NCBI GenBank assembly: GCA_001970955.1
Contig: MPUH01000790.1
Coordinates: 1 to 34,848 of the forward strand
Source: Stentor coeruleus
Lineage: Eukaryota; Ciliophora; Heterotrichea; Heterotrichida; Stentoridae
DNA: 34,848 nt
Reading direction: 5' to 3'
The notes beneath the pieces were generated by a model. That model searched no databases. It worked only from the letters and a program-made list of their open reading frames with translations, and was not told the DNA's origin. Below, piece after piece: positions 10,280 through 19,088 of the stretch (positions within the stretch are counted from its first letter, which is position 1; each line of letters opens with the position of its first letter). The translations under genes were made by a program, and so were the position numbers.

Positions 10280-11284
10280 ATGGTAGATTCTCACACCTCG
10301 CTAACTTTTGCTCAAGCCTTTGAGGATACCGAAAAAGAGTTGAAAAACAATCTCCCTCCTTGGGAAAAAGCTAGTTTCAGTGATAAAATACTCATTATAG
10401 TAATAAAAGCTATAATCCTATTCCCTGTTGTCGTAGTTCTATTTATTGTTGCGGCAACCTATGGAATCTATATAGCATTTTATGCTATTCCTATACTAAG
10501 AGATAATGATGATAGACCTGAAGTTTATTATTGGCATAGTGATTCTGAGAGAAATGCAGCAGAGATTCGGACATTTATTATCCTCGCCGTTCTAACTTGG
10601 AATGTTTTTTGGTTACTTTTTAGTCTTTATAAAGCTTCATGGACTGATCCAGGAGAAATCCCTAAAATCCCTGAATGGGAAATCCTATTAGAAGACTCAT
10701 CTGAATCTGGGACTGATAAAATTACAATAGAAAAACGAAAAGATGGGAGCTTAAGAACATGTAATCATTGCCAATTAAAAAAACCTGATCGATGTCATCA
10801 TTGTAAACAGTGTGATAGATGCAATTTGAAAATGGATCATCATTGCAATTGGATTGCTAATTGTGTTGGGAATTATAATTACAAATATTTTTTCCTTGTG
10901 GTATTTTATGGAGCTTTTTCTCTTATTTTATTTGTTGCAACCTTTTGGGAAACTGTAGTAGTTGGGCTTTGTGATAATGACAATTCAGAGTTTTTTATGT
11001 TGTTTGTGGTAACAGTTTATGCTTTGGGGATTTTATTAGCAATAGCAGTAGTTGGGTTTATGCTTTTCCATTTGTGGCTGATTTGGAATGGTTATACAAC
11101 AATTGAGTTTTGTGAGAAGAAAAGAGGAAAAGTTGCAAATTTCGCCAAGTCGCCATATACTCAAGGAACAATGAATAATTATAAAGAAGCGTTGGGGAAT
11201 AATGTTTGGCTCTGGCTTTTACCATTTGGCTATGAAAAATCCAAAGATTCAGGCCTCCACTTCACTACGAAGAATATTAATTAG
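10280..11284 (+). CDS. DHHC-type protein S-palmitoyltransferase
   Basis: 334 aa, one exon. A Cys-rich DHHC domain lies at about 160-205, with the catalytic DHHC at 186-189 and the zinc-binding Cys/His set before it. Membrane segments lie at about 36-75, 98-117, 203-230 and 238-268. The DPG motif is at 123-125 and the TTxE motif (TTIE) at 273-276, both hallmarks of the family. The Cys forms an acyl-enzyme intermediate and passes palmitate to Cys residues of substrate proteins at Golgi or plasma-membrane faces. A possible substrate type exists in this window (the MGNCSC-starting MORN protein at 33103), but no direct link is shown. Its 5' flank is A/C-rich. The downstream gene (NAA30) converges on it. 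Confidence 0.96.
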   Translation: MVDSHTSLTFAQAFEDTEKELKNNLPPWEKASFSDKILIIVIKAIILFPVVVVLFIVAATYGIYIAFYAIPILRDNDDRPEVYYWHSDSERNAAEIRTFIILAVLTWNVFWLLFSLYKASWTDPGEIPKIPEWEILLEDSSESGTDKITIEKRKDGSLRTCNHCQLKKPDRCHHCKQCDRCNLKMDHHCNWIANCVGNYNYKYFFLVVFYGAFSLILFVATFWETVVVGLCDNDNSEFFMLFVVTVYALGILLAIAVVGFMLFHLWLIWNGYTTIEFCEKKRGKVANFAKSPYTQGTMNNYKEALGNNVWLWLLPFGYEKSKDSGLHFTTKNIN

Positions 11285-11357
11285 TAAGGATTATAATTAG
11301 AAAACCCTAGATTTTATTATTTATATATGTTTTTATTTTGCCTTGGAAATCATTATT

Positions 11358-11466
11358 TATGAACTATAGTTTTTTAAAGGTTTCTCATGATTAATTTAGC
11401 CATAGTTTANATAATATGAACTATAGTTTTTTAAAGGTTTCTCATGATTAATTTAGCCATAGTTTA
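11358..11466. repeat. 52-bp duplicated sequence flanking an N
   Basis: Copies at 11358-11409 and 11415-11466, identical, with N at 11410 and four more bases between. The second copy holds the 3' end of NAA30. It looks like uncollapsed overlap at a scaffold join. Confidence 0.92.
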
Positions 11467-11903
11467 AGTCTATATGCATCATTGCCATTAAGGTAATAGC
11501 TTTGTAACCTTTTATCTCTTGCGAATCCAAAACCTTCATAAAGCTTTAAAGCTGCAGTGTTAGTAACTTCAGTTTCTAAGACAATTTCATCAACATTTGC
11601 ATCTTTCATTGCTTGTATTGCTTGAGATACTAGTTTCCGACCGATTCCAGCTCTACGATAATCTTGCTTTACAGCTAACATTGCAATATACCCTCTAAGA
11701 ACCTTACTATGAGTATCGGCTTTGCATACAATCACTCCTATTAGGTCACTTTCTTTGTAAGCAAGAATACATAGCTTAGGCCAATTGTAAAGAAAATATC
11801 TGTATGTGAAAATGCTATAAGGCTCAGAGAGTTCTGAGTCAATCATCTTCATAAGATCAGTGAGTTGGGACTCTTCACTGTATATTTTGTATACAATGTC
11901 CAT
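11448..11903 (-). CDS. NAA30: N-alpha-acetyltransferase NatC catalytic subunit
   Basis: 151 aa, one exon, close to the size of the NAA30/Mak3 catalytic core. GNAT fold: acetyl-CoA-binding R-R-x-G-x-G at 83-88 (YRRAGIG), the strongly conserved LETEVTN at 109-115, then [11 protein letters not shown], and the C-terminal [15 protein letters not shown] typical of NAA30. NatC acetylates N-terminal Met followed by a hydrophobic residue (ML, MI, MF, MW) co-translationally. In other eukaryotes it works with NAA35 and NAA38, neither of which is in this window. The 3' end lies in a duplicated, N-flanked sequence, but the stop is unaffected. It converges on the palmitoyltransferase gene. Confidence 0.95.
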   Translation of the reverse strand: MDIVYKIYSEESQLTDLMKMIDSELSEPYSIFTYRYFLYNWPKLCILAYKESDLIGVIVCKADTHSKVLRGYIAMLAVKQDYRRAGIGRKLVSQAIQAMKDANVDEIVLETEVTNTAALKLYEGFGFARDKRLQSYYLNGNDAYRLKLWLN

Positions 11904-11996
11904 GCTGACCTAAATTATTAATTGTTAAGATAAGATGGTATTGAAGTTTTTAGCTATATGAATGATTTTACTAACTAAACATAAAAGGTGTAATTA

Positions 11997-12790
11997 CTAA
12001 GTCAAGAGTTCTATAAGTTTTTCTTTATCTTCAACTTTTATATGCTTAGGGAATTCTACATATGTCCTTAAAATCAAACTACCTTTTTCCACAAATCCTT
12101 TCCCTTTAATAACTTTTTCTGACCCATTTTCTATAACCTTATCAAAACTCACCATAAATTTCTTCTTATCAAGAGTTTCCTAAATATCCTTTACTATTTC
12201 TATAGGCAAAGCACTTAAAGCATGAATCAAAGAAATTGTCACAGTACAAAGAAGGTTTTTTCCTTTACGGACAAAATATGGATGAGGTAATTCTACCGGG
12301 ACAAAAATCAAATTACTATTTGGATATTCTTCACTATCATCCCCTTCACCAAAAAACACAATCCTATAATCAGATTCGCATCTTTCTGGTATTTCCAATG
12401 TTTTCCATAAATTTTTTTCTTTTGATGTTGAGTATTCTACTGTTTTCCTACAACCAATATATAGTTCTTCTAATGTGCAAGGAACTTCTATTATTATATC
12501 GTTTGGAGGTTGTGAAATTCTTTTATCAATTTTATCTTGGTAGTCATATATAAAAGGATAACTCCACCAATTTTTCTAGTTCCTACAGTAAAATCATCTT
12601 GAAAAAATCTTTCTCCATGCTCGTCGTAAAGCTTTCTTTTTTGAGGATCACTTAGTACTTCATATGCTTCACAATACTTGTGAAGTAAGGGTGAGTTTCT
12701 ATGCTCAAGGGCGAGATGTCGGAATGATATAGCGATATCTTCAAATGTACAGAAACGAGGCAATTTGAAATCTGAGTAATAGTTTTTCAT
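11997..12790 (-). CDS. DnaJ-family protein without HPD, DNAJB13/RSP16-like
   Basis: 255 aa after removing a 15-nt intron (12180-12194) and an 11-nt break (12576-12586). The J domain (1-62) ends with the standard EAYEVLSDPQKRKLYDEHGE, but the loop that should hold HPD reads ALEHRNSP, so Hsp70 ATPase stimulation is doubtful. The Gly/Phe region is very short. Next come the type II C-terminal substrate-binding domains, starting at CTLEELYIGCRKTVEYS and ending with FVEKGSLILRTYVEFP. The family member with a lost HPD and this layout is DNAJB13, the radial-spoke protein RSP16 of cilia, so an axonemal role is a reasonable inference. A diverged cytosolic DNAJB protein is the alternative. It ends with TAG at 11997-11999. 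The minus-strand relic at 12877-13690 lies upstream. Confidence 0.82.
12180..12194 (-). other. 15-nt intron in the DnaJ gene
   Basis: Minus-strand GTAAAGGATATTTAG, phase 0, A at position 10. Removal replaces an in-frame TAG with the expected family sequence IEIETLDKKKF. Confidence 0.93.
12576..12586 (-). other. Candidate 11-nt intron (or sequence error) in the DnaJ gene
   Basis: Minus-strand GTAGGAACTAG. Removing these 11 nt joins DDFT to KNWWSYPFIYDYQDKID in one frame; leaving them ends the frame at TAA within 24 codons. A single missing or extra base in the assembly would also explain the shift. Confidence 0.4.
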
Positions 12791-12876
12791 AGCAGTTATT
12801 TATGAAAATTATTAATTGTATACCTAAACTTTATTATCTAAATCAGACACCCTATCAACATCTTATAATTAATTAA

Positions 12877-13690
12877 TTAAGAGTCTGGATTAGAAAAATA
12901 CTCAATAGTTGCTCTGACCACTTCATTCATAGTAATAAGCGCCCTTAGTACCTCCTACATATTAATCTTACTCTTACTCAAATTTTGGAAAACATTTATA
13001 AGACTTTTAAAGATATAATGGATATCCTCATTTTCATCCTCATATCTAATATTAATCTCCCCAAAGTCAAAAATATTTCTTTTATTGTGTTTGACCAAAA
13101 TCTTAATATTCTTCATCTCATCCTTATCCGGTATAAAAACCTTTCTTCCTTAGGCTTTTTATAGGACTAACATAAGTTGATACTATTGGCATATTCAACC
13201 TTTTAACAGATAAATTTATTTTATTTTCTTGAGTAATTTTTTCGGTATAATATACTTCCAATAATATCTTACGAATGATCAAAATTAAAACTTTTATTTA
13301 TATCATCTTCCCAAAATTTTACAATCATTGGACTGCTATCATTGTTTCAGCATATTTTTTCATAATCCTCTCTTCATCTTATCTAAATATTTTCCTTGTC
13401 TAACACCTAGCCAATAATCTTTTAAGTCTTGTAATTTTTTATAACTAATTAAATCTTTTATAAACCCTAAAAATAAACTATAAAACTTTATTAGAAAAAA
13501 AAAAGCACCTAGCATCAAAAGGTATAATTTCTATTTAATCCTGCTCTCTAGCCTAAATTATTTTCCTACGATTTTTCTAAAAGTTTCATCATATTTTTTT
13601 TTCTACACAATCTTTATATAAAACTTAATACCTTTGCGTGCTTAAACATAAATTTTGGCCATAATTCCAATCCATTTAGTCTTAATATTC
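12877..13690 (-). pseudogene. Pseudogene of an unidentified protein-coding gene
   Basis: Reading 13690 to 12877 on the minus strand, several long open segments appear in shifting frames: about 60 codons around FLGFIKDLISYKKLQDLKDY, then a segment with DEERIMKKYAETMIAVQ, then 45 codons containing EVYYTEKITQENKINLSV, then 67 codons from VFIPDKDEMKNIKILVKHN to SLINVFQNLSKSKINM, a TAG, and 28 more codons ending in ATIEYFSNPDS and TAA. At least three frameshifts and six stops separate them, and no GT...AG of 15-16 nt fits the junctions. The amino-acid texture is clearly that of a real protein, but I do not recognise the family. It is head-to-head with the RuvB-like relic. Confidence 0.65.
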
Positions 13691-13749
13691 TAAACTTAAT
13701 CTATCTAAAAATCTATAAAAATAGCAACACCAAAAATACAAAAATTAAA

Positions 13750-14300
13750 AGAATTCACACTTACACAAAGAATCGGTGCACATTTTTGCTGAGGAGAAAA
13801 AAAATAAGGTCAGAGAGCAAATTGATCATAAATTTCCTGAATAGAAGAAGGAGAAGATAAAGCAGAAATCGTTCCTGGTGTATTTTTTATAGATGAAGTG
13901 CATATGCTTTATATTGAATTTTTAGTTTCCTTAATAGGATAATTTAAAGTGATACTGCATCAATTGCCATTATGCCTACAAATAGAGTTATTACGCAGAT
14001 TAGAGAGAATACATTCCATTGTCCTCATAGAGTATCTTTAGATTTATTAACAAACCATTATTTATTATGACTAAATCATATACAACCGAAGAAATACATA
14101 ACATTTTAAAGATCAGATTTAAGAAGAAGATATTGAAATATACAACCGAAGAAATGCATAACATTTTAAAGATCAGATTTAAGAAGAAGATATTGAAATT
14201 AATAAAAATTTTCTTGATTTTTTTGAACTATTGATACTGAAATTTCTAATGTAAATTACTTGTAAATCTCCAGTTATTGTAATTATAGCACACAATATTG
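13750..14300 (+). pseudogene. RuvB-like 2 (Reptin) AAA+ ATPase pseudogene fragment
   Basis: Family sequence recognisable in order across broken frames: VREQIDHKFPE (near 13820), AEIVPGVFFIDEVHML (13862-13909, the Walker B region), SDTASIAIMPTNRVITQIR (13948-14005), CPHRVSLDLL (near 14020), and TTEEIHNILKIR with EEDIEINKN (14080-14210). TNRGI-T-IRGT, SPHG-P-DLLDR and Y-EEI--IL-IR-EEED are signatures of RVB2 rather than RVB1. Several stops (one TAG where Trp is expected, after FPE) and frameshifts are present. The Walker A half is absent. RVB proteins are essential INO80/SWR1/R2TP ATPases, so an intact copy is expected elsewhere. Confidence 0.82.
14078..14199. repeat. 60-bp tandem duplication inside the RuvB-like relic
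   Basis: Two copies with period 60 and one mismatch (14097 vs 14157, A/G). Each encodes the TTEEIHNILKIR-type segment, so a short frame at 14067-14234 shows it twice. No N lies between the copies, and the mismatch argues against a simple contig overlap. Confidence 0.92.
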
Positions 14301-14323
14301 TTTATTATTAATTAACTGATATT

Positions 14324-16906
14324 ATGTCATCCCATGCAGAGATAGATGCATTTACTTTTGAGACGAAAATGAGAACAATGATCCAAGACCTTATCGCCCC
14401 TACTATTCGCCGAACAGTAGATGTTCAGAAGATGGCTGAGCAGGTTCAGAAAAATGAATCTTCTAACACTGATAGAATTGAATCATTAGAATACAATCTA
14501 TCAAGAATAATTTCTAAAATGCCAATGCTTGATGACATTTTCAAGCAAGTTCAAAGTTTGCAATCAGAGAAAAATGTTATCGACTCAATGATCTCTTTAA
14601 AACATGAAGCAATATTAAGCCAGGTCAATATTAACAAACAAGCTTTAGAAAGTTTAACTGATCTAAACAAAGCAAATGAAGAAGCTCTCCTTGTTTTAAA
14701 TAACACAGTCCTAGATTACACTGAAAGTTTAAATGGAATTAAAGACTCCCTCATTCATGAAAACAGTATCATCTCAAAAAAACTTGAAAAAACACGTATA
14801 CAAGCAAAAGAACTTTGGGACATCCTAACTGAAAAAATGCATAAAACAACGACCCAAGTAGAAAACTTAAACTTTATAGCACTTCCGAAAGTTCATGCTG
14901 AAGTTGAGATTTTAAAGAGAAAAATCGAAGAAGATGCCAAATTGATGCAGCAGCATATTGATATGATGATCAGCTTTGATGAATTTGAGAAATTCGGAAG
15001 GAGTTTAAAAAATGAAATCGACAAAACCCATCAAAACTTTAAAATTTTATCACAAAACAGTGAAAAAGTAGAAGAATATTTAGATCATTACTTGCCAATT
15101 GAAATATGGAGTATGGTTTCTGAAGGGATAAGTTCTATTGACCCAAAGGCTCTTGGGAATTTTATAGATTTTGATACACAGAAATATGATACTTTAAAAC
15201 TTGATATTGACTTTGATTATTTAGATATAGATGGATTATCTAAAAGAGCTTTAGATTCATTTGATGAAGGACTTAAACGTAAAGAAAGTTTACGTTTAGC
15301 TATTGCTGAAGCTATTGCCATACAAAAACCTCAGAAAAAAGTTTTTAAGAAACCATCAAAATCTCCTATGAAAATTGATAGACCTAAGGAAATCAATATA
15401 AGATTAAAAGGTATTGATATTGTTAATACTATGATTCCTGAAGAAACAACTCCAATGATTGATGATGAGGAGAAAATGCTAAAAAGAGGTAATGCTAGAA
15501 GGAAAGAGTCATTAGATAATGTATTAAAAAATCTTGATGAAGGATTGAAAAATAATACTGAGTCTTTTGAAACCCCAGAAAATACTTCAGAAAATTTCCA
15601 TAAAAAAATCTCATCAGAAGTTGTAATACAAGAAGAAAAGCTTGAAAAAATATATAATAAACCTGAAGATATAAAAGAAACTAGTGAACCCGCTCAGCTA
15701 GCTGAGCGAAATGATGCATTTCAGCCTATAAGTTTATATTCTAAACCTAATTCCCGATATGGAATAGAACCTGAGATAATTGATGAGAGGTTTTCGATTG
15801 ATAAAGCCCGAAGCCCAACTACGCCGATGTGGCCTGAAGAAATCAAAGAGCCAATTAGAGAAGTTATATCTTTAAAAGTTGATGATTTAATATCAGGTAC
15901 TAAAACTAATCAGCAAAGTAGAAAAGCGTTAATTGATATTGATGAAAATTCTTCTCTTTATATGCCCGTGCCTTCAAGACCAGGTTCCAGAGCTCAAACT
16001 AATTTTATAAACATAAGCCCAAACTCTAACTCAGAAAGCGTCACCCCAGATCTAGGGAATTATAAAAACTCATCAGAATCCTCACCTGGAATCGACCCTG
16101 CGAAACTAGAAAATGATATAGAAAACCTCAAAGCTACAATGATTATATTAGAAACTATAAACAAAGAAGTCTCAGAAACCACAGCAAAAAACTCAAAAAT
16201 CCTCACAGAAACTCTAGAAAAATTCTCCCAAGACCTTTCATCAAATTTTATGTTAATGCATAAAGAAATCAAAGGACTTATACAGAAAACCAAACAAAAT
16301 CGTATCGATGTAGGCAAAACTTTATCTGTTTATCAAGCTGATCTTAAAGAAAAAGCATTAATCACAGATCGTATAGATAAACAATTTAACAATGTTAGTG
16401 AATTAGTCAGTAACCTTGTCGAGTTTAATAAAGTTATGCATATTATTCTTGCTCAAGAAGAAGAGGATCGTGAAGGATTAAGTCTTATTGGTTTTACAGA
16501 CAATAGTTCTAAATCTTTACAAAAACCATATTTGTCATTAAAATCTGAATGTATGAGTTGTTCTGGGGCAAATACCCTTGTGACTTCTGCATTTAAAATG
16601 GCTTGTATAAATTATAACCCTTCATCTGTTAAATATAATATGAAGGTATTTACTAGGAAACAAATCATTCAGGTACTTGGGAATTTCATCAATGAATCTT
16701 GGAAATTCGCTAGTACTAAGCCACCTTATAATATAATACCACCACCAACTATGAGTAATGTATCTTTAACTACTGATATAAATAAAAGAAGGAATAAATA
16801 TAGTAGAAGTCAATATTTAGAACTTCCAAGTTTGAATACTAGTAAACAAATCCTTGATATTAGCGATACATCTTTACATAGCTTTAGAGATTTTAAACCA
16901 ACTTAG
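14324..16906 (+). CDS. Large coiled-coil protein, possibly DUF4795-like
   Basis: 860 aa, one exon, ATG after an A+T leader, stop TAG. Residues about 1-250 form long heptad-rich coiled coils. About 300-590 is charged, Ser/Pro/Lys-rich and probably disordered (many KSP- and RPGSR-like sites). A second coiled coil covers about 595-700. The C-terminal part has C743-x2-C746 in a small conserved-looking module (SECMSCSGANTL), then a folded region with FTRKQIIQVLGNFINESWKF. A coiled coil followed by a Cys-x2-Cys module resembles the DUF4795 proteins linked to sperm flagella (QRICH2, C16orf96), but this is a weak resemblance from memory. A cytoskeletal or ciliary structural role is plausible, not shown. 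Confidence 0.85.
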   Translation: MSSHAEIDAFTFETKMRTMIQDLIAPTIRRTVDVQKMAEQVQKNESSNTDRIESLEYNLSRIISKMPMLDDIFKQVQSLQSEKNVIDSMISLKHEAILSQVNINKQALESLTDLNKANEEALLVLNNTVLDYTESLNGIKDSLIHENSIISKKLEKTRIQAKELWDILTEKMHKTTTQVENLNFIALPKVHAEVEILKRKIEEDAKLMQQHIDMMISFDEFEKFGRSLKNEIDKTHQNFKILSQNSEKVEEYLDHYLPIEIWSMVSEGISSIDPKALGNFIDFDTQKYDTLKLDIDFDYLDIDGLSKRALDSFDEGLKRKESLRLAIAEAIAIQKPQKKVFKKPSKSPMKIDRPKEINIRLKGIDIVNTMIPEETTPMIDDEEKMLKRGNARRKESLDNVLKNLDEGLKNNTESFETPENTSENFHKKISSEVVIQEEKLEKIYNKPEDIKETSEPAQLAERNDAFQPISLYSKPNSRYGIEPEIIDERFSIDKARSPTTPMWPEEIKEPIREVISLKVDDLISGTKTNQQSRKALIDIDENSSLYMPVPSRPGSRAQTNFINISPNSNSESVTPDLGNYKNSSESSPGIDPAKLENDIENLKATMIILETINKEVSETTAKNSKILTETLEKFSQDLSSNFMLMHKEIKGLIQKTKQNRIDVGKTLSVYQADLKEKALITDRIDKQFNNVSELVSNLVEFNKVMHIILAQEEEDREGLSLIGFTDNSSKSLQKPYLSLKSECMSCSGANTLVTSAFKMACINYNPSSVKYNMKVFTRKQIIQVLGNFINESWKFASTKPPYNIIPPPTMSNVSLTTDINKRRNKYSRSQYLELPSLNTSKQILDISDTSLHSFRDFKPT

Positions 16907-17116
16907 ATTAATGTAATATAAGATTTTATATATATAAAGTTATAAACTAAGTATATATAAATTTATTAGATTTCTATGATTTTATTATCATTTCCATTAT
17001 AAACTTGTATAAAAAACTTAGGATACAGTCTTTAAGCATAAAATCCTATAAACCTTTTTTAAAAAAATATAATCAACACTTTATAAAACCAAAATATTAA
17101 TCTACATCTCATAAAA

Positions 17117-17998
17117 ATGGATCCAACTATGCAAAGGTGTTTAATCCAAGAAGCTCCACCTTTTGACCCATCTTCATATGACAATCTTGAAAAAGAAGCT
17201 ATGCTCCTCTCTAAAGATTGGTGGGACAAATGGTGTTTTTATACAGGTTACAATTGTATACCAACTAAAATTCATCCTGGAGCAATCACAAACTTTACTA
17301 TAATAATGCCAAATCCTAACCCAAATACTTTCATCTATATACCAAGCCTTACATGGAAAAGACTATGTGGATGGTTTGGTGGTGGTCCAAAACATAAAGT
17401 TTTAATCATAGACGGCAAAGCACAATTAAACAATATAAACATTTCTATAACTTTCTTATCTTTATCAAGTAAAACAATAATCTTACCTTTAAGTCTTAAA
17501 TTCATAGACTTTAAAGATTATGTTTGTAGGAAATTCAAAACTAATCAAGATAATTGGAAGTTTTATATAAACTTAAAAGGAACTAATAAAACTAAGCTTG
17601 TTGAATCGAATTATACATTAGAAGAACTTGGATTTTGTAATGGAATTAATATTATTTGTGAAAAAAAAAAGAGTAGATATAAAACAATTGTACCTTTGGA
17701 TATTAGAGATGATGATGATGAAGATGAGGATATGAGAAAAGTATTGAGTTTTTCTATGAATGATGCTTTTGATGCTGGGAAAAGTGAGATTTGTAATAGA
17801 TATTATGTGGATGGAAGTGTGAATTGTATTGATGGGTATTTAGATAAAACTTGTGAGAATTTGGATGATGTTAGGGTTATTAAAGATAGGGTTAATGAGG
17901 TTATGAGAGGGACAAGGGTAGAGTTGAGGTTGAAAAGCTTGAAAGAGGTTAGGAGAAATGTTGTGGAGATTGAGAGGATAATGCTTGGAGAACTTTAG
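17117..17998 (+). CDS. DUSP-UBL domain protein lacking a ubiquitin protease domain
   Basis: 293 aa, one exon. Residues about 28-92 match the DUSP domain of ubiquitin-specific proteases: SKDWWDKWCFYTGY (32-45), HPGAITN (53-59), and the closing W-x-x-L-x-x-WFGGGP (to 91). A ubiquitin-like fold follows (about 95-190, with LPLSLKFIDF and YTLEELGF), the same DUSP-UBL order as USP4/USP11/USP15. An acidic run (about 197-207) and a helical tail follow. No Cys or His box of the peptidase C19 domain is present, and no intron or frameshift at the TAG stop (17996-17998) leads to one. It may therefore act as an adaptor or decoy for DUSP partners, or be a truncated paralog. Codon use is normal to the end, which argues against decay. 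Confidence 0.85.
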   Translation: MDPTMQRCLIQEAPPFDPSSYDNLEKEAMLLSKDWWDKWCFYTGYNCIPTKIHPGAITNFTIIMPNPNPNTFIYIPSLTWKRLCGWFGGGPKHKVLIIDGKAQLNNINISITFLSLSSKTIILPLSLKFIDFKDYVCRKFKTNQDNWKFYINLKGTNKTKLVESNYTLEELGFCNGINIICEKKKSRYKTIVPLDIRDDDDEDEDMRKVLSFSMNDAFDAGKSEICNRYYVDGSVNCIDGYLDKTCENLDDVRVIKDRVNEVMRGTRVELRLKSLKEVRRNVVEIERIMLGEL

Positions 17999-18244
17999 GC
18001 TATTAGAAGTGGGTTTGGAGATGAGTTTGACGATAAAGTTGTGTTTTTTTTTAGTTATTTTGGATTAGTTTATATTAAAGATGAAGTGGAATTGGGATGC
18101 TGATAATGAAAAAATAGGTTTTATGTGTTAGACTAAATGTTTTTATTATGGGAAATGATAAAAATAAGAAGATTTTAATGTTTAAGATTTTTAAGGCATA
18201 TAAAGTAAGATTATATATGTAAATAATGCAGAAATATTATATAT

Positions 18245-18799
18245 ATGGAAGAAAATATTCTTCGATATGCCCGGCAAATGTCACCAAGAAGAGAAAGTTA
18301 CCCTTTAGATATTAAAACTTGGGAGGCAAATCTTAGATCTAAAATCCCAAAAATAAACTACTCTGATTATTATATTATAAATTCTCAGCAATCTATACTG
18401 TCTAAAGCTAGAAGTATTATTCAAAAGCGCTCAGAATCTCATGATTCTTCTTCATTAGCTACAGATAAAAAATACTTTAAACTTAAAAACGAAAGCTCAA
18501 ATCTTTTGAAATCACACTTCAACTTCTCAACTGCAACTCAAACCTTTAGAAAACCCTCAAAGCCTACCCTAACCGAACAAGAGTATCTTAATAAAGTTAT
18601 GGATCTCGAGGTAGAAAACCAAAAATACATCGATCTTTGCAATAGTGAAATCAGAAATCACAACCTTGAAAAAGTAATCATCACATAGAAAAAATGGTCT
18701 GAAATAGTGTCAAAGTTCAAGCTGGAGGTTATCAAAGATCCAAGTTGCTGTAAAATTAATCAACTCTATAAAGAAAAATGCGTATCTATCCTCCTTTAA
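18245..18799 (+). CDS. Uncharacterised protein, two exons
   Basis: 179 aa after removing the 15-nt intron at 18674-18688. Exon 1 encodes 143 residues: a basic, Ser-rich N-terminal half and a predicted helix around EQEYLNKVMDLEVENQKYIDL. Exon 2 adds 36 residues starting KKWSEIVSKFKLEVI and ending at TAA. Without splicing the frame ends at the TAG of the intron itself. No known domain. Its neighbours are a DUSP-UBL protein and an IQ-motif protein on the same strand, with no clear functional tie. Confidence 0.75.
18674..18688 (+). other. 15-nt intron
   Basis: GTAATCATCACATAG, phase 0, A at position 10. Removal extends the frame by 36 codons of coding-like sequence. Confidence 0.85.
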
Positions 18800-18931
18800 A
18801 TTCCATCATTTAAAAAACTAATCCACACTTATAAACTCTTCCAATAACAATAAAATATCTCTATCTTCTAACACTATTTATCAAAAATTCTTAAAAACCC
18901 ACCTCGGTAAATAAAAACCTTAATTTATACA

Positions 18932-19088
18932 ATTTTCCTTATGTAAATTATGGCTACTACTCAATCTAAACCTACAATAAAATCCCCAATAGCCGATTCT
19001 AAAGCATCANATTTTCCTTATGTAAATTATGGCTACTACTCAATCTAAACCTACAATAAAATCCCCAATAGCCGATTCTAAAGCATCA
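18932..19088. repeat. 78-bp duplicated sequence flanking an N
   Basis: Identical copies at 18932-19009 and 19011-19088, with N at 19010. Each copy carries the start codon and first 20 codons of the IQ-motif gene. The duplicate start is almost certainly an assembly product. Confidence 0.95.

Noticed and set aside
14067..14234. Small protein with a 20-residue tandem repeat
   Set aside because: The repeat is a duplicated piece of the RVB2 relic, read out of the family's own frame for part of its length.
18950..19009. Second start codon and duplicated N terminus for the IQ-motif gene
   Set aside because: Exact 78-bp copies separated by a single N; treated as contig overlap, not as an extra exon or gene.
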